In this document: positions 7,488 through 10,578 of the stretch, piece after piece
Numbering within the stretch: the stretch's first letter is position 1
How the letters are laid out: each line of letters opens with the position of its first letter
Source: Lysobacteraceae bacterium
GTDB taxonomy: Bacteria > Pseudomonadota > Gammaproteobacteria > DSM-19610
Reading direction: 5' to 3'
DNA: 10,578 nucleotides
Assembly (NCBI GenBank): GCA_020201295.1
Contig: JAIVHA010000181.1
Coordinates: forward strand, 1 to 10,578
The notes under the pieces: generated by a model
Told to the model about the DNA's origin: nothing
Databases searched by the model: none
What the model saw: the letters and a program-made list of their open reading frames with translations, nothing else
Position numbers and translations under genes: made by a program

Positions 7488-7510
7488 GGCTAGCAAGACC
7501 TGACCCCGGG
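7472..7510 (+). repeat. Tandem 18-bp repeat of the element end
   Basis: GCAAGACCTGACCCCGGG occurs at 7472-7489 and again at 7493-7510, a 21-bp period. The second is a partial extra copy of the right arm of the palindromic element. It suggests repeated insertion or slippage at that end. Confidence 0.9.
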
Positions 7511-7531
7511 AATTTCCGCAATGGATCCATC

Positions 7532-8014
7532 ATGAAAATACTGACCAGCCTGCTGGTACTGATCGCGCTCGCCCTGGCGGTGCTGTTCTGGGCAAAGCCC
7601 CCGCAAGCGCCTGAGCCACGAGCCGTGGAAGGCCTGCCCTGGCAGGTCGAGGTACTGGATGACGGCGGCAGCCGGGTGTTCGGCCTCACCCTGGGACGTG
7701 ACACCCTGGGTGATGTCCTGTCCCGCCTGGGGCCCGACATGGAACTGGCCATCATCGTCGCCGGCGATGGCCCCGAATCCCTGGAGATGTACTACAGCCG
7801 TTACACCGCCGGGGTGCTGACCGGAAAGCTGGTGCTCAGCGGCGAGCTGGACGCTGTCACCCTGGCGGGTATGCGGGAACGTTCCGGACTACCTCGTTAC
7901 CTGTGCATGATTTGCGTCATCCCGGCGCATGCCGGGATCCAGATACCCCGGCGGTCAATGAATTCCGGCATACGCCGGAATGACGATGATGGGATCGACG
8001 CTGCAAAGTCGTAA
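7532..8014 (+). pseudogene. Membrane-anchored conserved hypothetical protein, truncated by REP-like element
   Basis: The 160-residue ORF starts with a hydrophobic segment (residues 1-20, MKILTSLLVLIALALAVLFW) that is an uncleaved anchor or signal peptide. A conserved-looking block follows: AVEGLPWQVEVLDDGGSRVFGLTLGRDTL, then a beta-rich stretch to about residue 125. I recall this block from gammaproteobacterial hypothetical proteins of roughly 240-260 residues and know no function. From about residue 128 the protein is translated repeat (VIPAHAGIQIPRR, then SGIRRND). The C-terminal half of the family therefore appears lost, and the remaining ORF ends at the TAA 8012-8014, one base before the rapA GTG. 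The ATG at 7532 has only a weak upstream ribosome-binding site. It may be non-functional; a truncated product could still be made. Confidence 0.65.
7915..7985. repeat. REP-like palindromic element, intact copy
   Basis: The element is bounded by inverted termini CGTCAT (7915-7920) and ATGACG (7980-7985). It has two internal stems: ATCCCGGC-GCAT-GCCGGGAT (7919-7938) and ATTCCGGC-ATAC-GCCGGAAT (7962-7981). It is the same family as 5873-5934 and serves as the reference for that truncated copy. It lies in the coding sequence of the 7532 gene and ends about 30 bp before the rapA GTG start. Its right end supplies ATG codons in the rapA frame (7980, 7986, 7989). Confidence 0.88.
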
Positions 8015-8015
8015 C

Positions 8016-10578
8016 GTGCGGGACTTTGTTCCCGGCCAACGCTGGATCAGCGGGGCCGAATTGCAGATGGGCCTGGGTACCGTGCTGGGCAGTGATCGGC
8101 GCACCGTCACCATTCTGTTCCTGGCCACCGGCGAGACCCGCACCTATGCCAAGCAGGGCGCGCCCCTGGCGCGCGCGGAGTTCTTCCCGGGAGATTGCGT
8201 GCCCAGCCACGAGGGTTGGCAACTGCGCATCGCCTCGGTACGGGAAGACAACGGGCTGCTAATCTACAGCGGCCACGACGAACAAGGCCGGCCCGCCGAG
8301 CTGCCGGAAGGCGAACTGAGTAACTTTATCCAGCTGAGTCGTCCCAGCGAACGCCTGTTCAACGGCCAGATCGACAGCGATGCCTGGTTCATGCTGCGCG
8401 ACCTGGCCCAGGAAGCGCGGCAACGCCTCAGCCACTCCGATCTGCGCGGCCTCTGCGGCGGGCGCACCAGCCTGCTGCCCCACCAGCTTTACATCGCCCA
8501 CGAGGTGGCCAACCGCTATGCGCCACGGGTGCTGCTGGCCGACGAGGTGGGTCTGGGTAAAACCATCGAGGCCGGCATGATCCTGCACCAGCAGCTCATC
8601 ACCGAACGTGCCCACCGCGTGCTGATCCTGGTTCCGGAAAGCCTCCTGCACCAGTGGCTGGTGGAAATGCTGCGCCGCTTCAACCTGTTCTTTCGCATCT
8701 TCGATGAAGAACGCTGCCGCGCCATCGAAGCGGAGGACCCCGGCTGTAATCCCTTCCACGCCGAACAACTGGTGCTCTGCGACCTGGAATTCCTGGCACG
8801 CGACCCCGCGCGCCTCGCGCAGGCAGCGGCGGGCAACTGGGACCTGTTGGTGGTGGACGAAGCCCATCACCTGCACTGGTCAGCGACGCAGAGCAGTCCG
8901 GAATACGACTGCGTGGCGCGCCTGGCCGCCGCCACCCGGGGCGTGCTGCTGCTTACCGCCACACCCGAGCAGCTCGGCAAGGAAAGTCATTTCGCCCGCC
9001 TGCGCCTGCTGGATCCCGATCGCTTTGCCGACTTCGAACGCTTCCTGGTCGAAGAGCAAGGCTACGAACCCATCGCCCAGGCCGTGGAAGAACTGCTGGG
9101 CGGTGAACGGCCGGGTGCGGCCAGCCTGGCGACACTGCGCACCACCCTGGCCGAGGGGGACAACCAGCTTCTGCTGGATCGACTGCTGGACCCCGGCACC
9201 CGCCCGGCGGAACGGGAGCAGGCCCGTGAAGGCCTGGTGGAACACCTGCTCGACCGCCACGGCACCGGCCGCATCCTGTTCCGCAACACCCGTGCGGCCA
9301 CCCGCGGCTTTCCCGAACGACAGCTGCACGCCTGGCCCCTGCCCTTGCCGTCGGTCTACCGCGGTGACGATCCGCTACTGCCACTCGCCGATGCCGAACA
9401 GGGCTGCCCCCTGCTGGTCTGCTCCGAGATCGGCAGCGAGGGACGCAATTTCCAGTTCGCCCAGCACCTGGTCCTGTTCGACCTGCCCCTGCATCCGGAT
9501 CTGCTGGAACAGCGCATCGGCCGCCTCGACCGCATCGGCCAGGACGGCAGCATTCATCTGCATGTACCCTACCTGCAGGACAGTGCTCAGGCGCTGCTGC
9601 TGCGCTGGTATCACGAAGGGCTGGATGCCTTTCTTCATACCTGTCCGACCGGCGCGGCGATCTACGCGAGCATGGAAGCCGCGCTGCATGCGGCCCTGCG
9701 CCATCCTGACCAGAATGTGGATACACTCATCGAAACCACACGCCACCAGCGCATCGCCCTCGGTGAGGCCCTGCAGCGGGGTCGCGACCGCCTGCTGGAA
9801 TACCAGTCCTGTCGGCCACGGGTCGCCCAGGCGCTACAGGCCCGCGCCGAGCGGGAGGATGCCCACTCCAGCCTCGCATTCTTCATGGATGCCGTCTTCG
9901 ATGCCTTCGGGGTACAGGTAGAGCCACACAGCCAGGAGCGCCTCATCCTCCACCCCGGCGAACAGATGATCGGAAACTTCCCCGGCCTGCCGGAAGATGG
10001 CCTGACCATCACCTATTCCCGCACTACTGCTCTCGCCTACGAGGATGTGCAGTTCCTCACCTGGGAGCATCCCATGGTCAACGCCGCCCTGGATCTGGTG
10101 CTGAGCCAGGAATTCGGCAACTGCGCCCTCAGCGCCCTGCGTTATCCACAGGTAAAACCCGGCACCCTGTTGGTGGAGTGCCGCTACCTGCTGGAATCCA
10201 GTGCCCGCGCCGAATTGCAATCCAGCCGATATCTGCCGCCCACCCGGTTGCGGGTGGTCCTGGACGAACAGGGCCGCACACACCAGGACAGCATGGGGAG
10301 CGCCTACATCGAAGCCCACCAGATGCCCGTGGAACCTGAAACCGCCTTCAAGATCGTGCGTGTCAAACAGGCTGAGCTGCGCCGCATGATCGGCGTTGCC
10401 GAAGAACAGGCCAGCCATGAGGTGCCTGCCCTGCTGGAGGCGGCGCGGCGCCAGGGCTCCAACATCCTCGAGGGTGAGATCCAGCGCCTCCAGGCCCTGC
10501 GTCAACTGAACCCCAATGTGCGCCAAGAGGAAATCGCTTTTTTCGAGAGTCAGCTGAAAGCGCTCATGACGGCCTTGT
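8016..10578 (+). CDS. rapA: RNA polymerase-associated SNF2-type ATPase RapA, internal deletion, 3' end beyond window
   Basis: RapA binds RNA polymerase and uses ATP hydrolysis to recycle stalled enzyme. The N-terminus MRDFVPGQRWISGAELQMGL matches the family from the GTG at 8016; in-frame ATGs at 7980, 7986 and 7989 come from the repeat and are alternatives. The gene holds 854 codons here, and by comparison with E. coli (968 residues) only about 18 more are expected. Walker A is DEVGLGKT (GLGKT at 179-183), and Walker B is VVDEAHHL with DEAH at 281. Motif V, CSEIGSEGRNFQF, starts near 469 and motif VI, RIGRLDRIGQ, at 500. Between LPLPSVY (ending about residue 448) and LLVCSEIG only 17 residues remain, where E. 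coli has about 113. The deletion is in frame and removes motif IV and the ERDRAAA region. ATPase coupling is therefore doubtful. The C-terminal domain continues normally. Confidence 0.93.
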   Translation, partial: MRDFVPGQRWISGAELQMGLGTVLGSDRRTVTILFLATGETRTYAKQGAPLARAEFFPGDCVPSHEGWQLRIASVREDNGLLIYSGHDEQGRPAELPEGELSNFIQLSRPSERLFNGQIDSDAWFMLRDLAQEARQRLSHSDLRGLCGGRTSLLPHQLYIAHEVANRYAPRVLLADEVGLGKTIEAGMILHQQLITERAHRVLILVPESLLHQWLVEMLRRFNLFFRIFDEERCRAIEAEDPGCNPFHAEQLVLCDLEFLARDPARLAQAAAGNWDLLVVDEAHHLHWSATQSSPEYDCVARLAAATRGVLLLTATPEQLGKESHFARLRLLDPDRFADFERFLVEEQGYEPIAQAVEELLGGERPGAASLATLRTTLAEGDNQLLLDRLLDPGTRPAEREQAREGLVEHLLDRHGTGRILFRNTRAATRGFPERQLHAWPLPLPSVYRGDDPLLPLADAEQGCPLLVCSEIGSEGRNFQFAQHLVLFDLPLHPDLLEQRIGRLDRIGQDGSIHLHVPYLQDSAQALLLRWYHEGLDAFLHTCPTGAAIYASMEAALHAALRHPDQNVDTLIETTRHQRIALGEALQRGRDRLLEYQSCRPRVAQALQARAEREDAHSSLAFFMDAVFDAFGVQVEPHSQERLILHPGEQMIGNFPGLPEDGLTITYSRTTALAYEDVQFLTWEHPMVNAALDLVLSQEFGNCALSALRYPQVKPGTLLVECRYLLESSARAELQSSRYLPPTRLRVVLDEQGRTHQDSMGSAYIEAHQMPVEPETAFKIVRVKQAELRRMIGVAEEQASHEVPALLEAARRQGSNILEGEIQRLQALRQLNPNVRQEEIAFFESQLKALMTAL

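Noticed and set aside
5873..7985. CRISPR array suggested by repeated palindromes
   Set aside because: The two REP-like copies are 2 kb apart with genes between them; there are no regularly spaced direct repeats and no cas genes.
8704..9921. 405-codon plus-strand ORF inside rapA
   Set aside because: It overlaps rapA in another frame and is Arg, Ser, Pro and Cys rich, a shadow of the real gene.

Overview
This is a GC-rich (high GC at third codon positions) bacterial chromosome segment. The gene content fits a gammaproteobacterium with anaerobic or microaerobic pyruvate metabolism: a full-length NifJ-type pyruvate:ferredoxin/flavodoxin oxidoreductase, a SprT-family protein and RapA. I read this as a sulfur-oxidiser-like lineage at most tentatively, because nothing in the window fixes the genus.

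Layout. At 1-470 is the 3' end of an ArsB/SLC13-type ion permease, carried over a frameshift that looks like one extra CG unit in a (CG)4 run. At 432-1079 (minus strand) is a TetR-like regulator that overlaps it tail to tail. At 1172-1864 a small exported protein of unknown function is divergent from the regulator. At 1865-2171 is a noncoding gap with a GC-rich hairpin and the likely nifJ promoter. At 2172-5798 is the large nifJ gene. At 5758-5934 two kinds of interspersed repeat lie end to end. At 5925-6886 is a broken dihydroorotate-dehydrogenase-like gene that has lost its N-terminus and carries a 132-bp internal duplication. At 6886-7449 is sprT, joined to the previous gene by TGATG. At 7398-7510 is a palindromic mobile-type repeat. 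At 7532-8014 is a short protein truncated by a second REP-like element (7915-7985). At 8016-10578 is rapA, running off the window, with about 95-100 residues of its second helicase lobe missing in frame.

No undescribed defence or biosynthetic system is evident. What stands out is the action of short repeats. Three different interspersed repeat families have each rewritten or extended the 3' end of a gene (nifJ, sprT and the 7532 gene). One element is fused to the DHOD-like gene at a 10-bp shared sequence, and that gene carries a duplication. With the permease frameshift and the rapA deletion, five of the eight genes are damaged or altered. Either this is a lineage undergoing repeat-driven decay, or some of the lesions are assembly errors; read-level checks would decide.

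Functionally, nifJ and the DHOD-like gene are a recurring neighbour pair in bacteria (from memory), so the loss of the second may leave NifJ without its usual partner. SprT and RapA are unrelated housekeeping functions.
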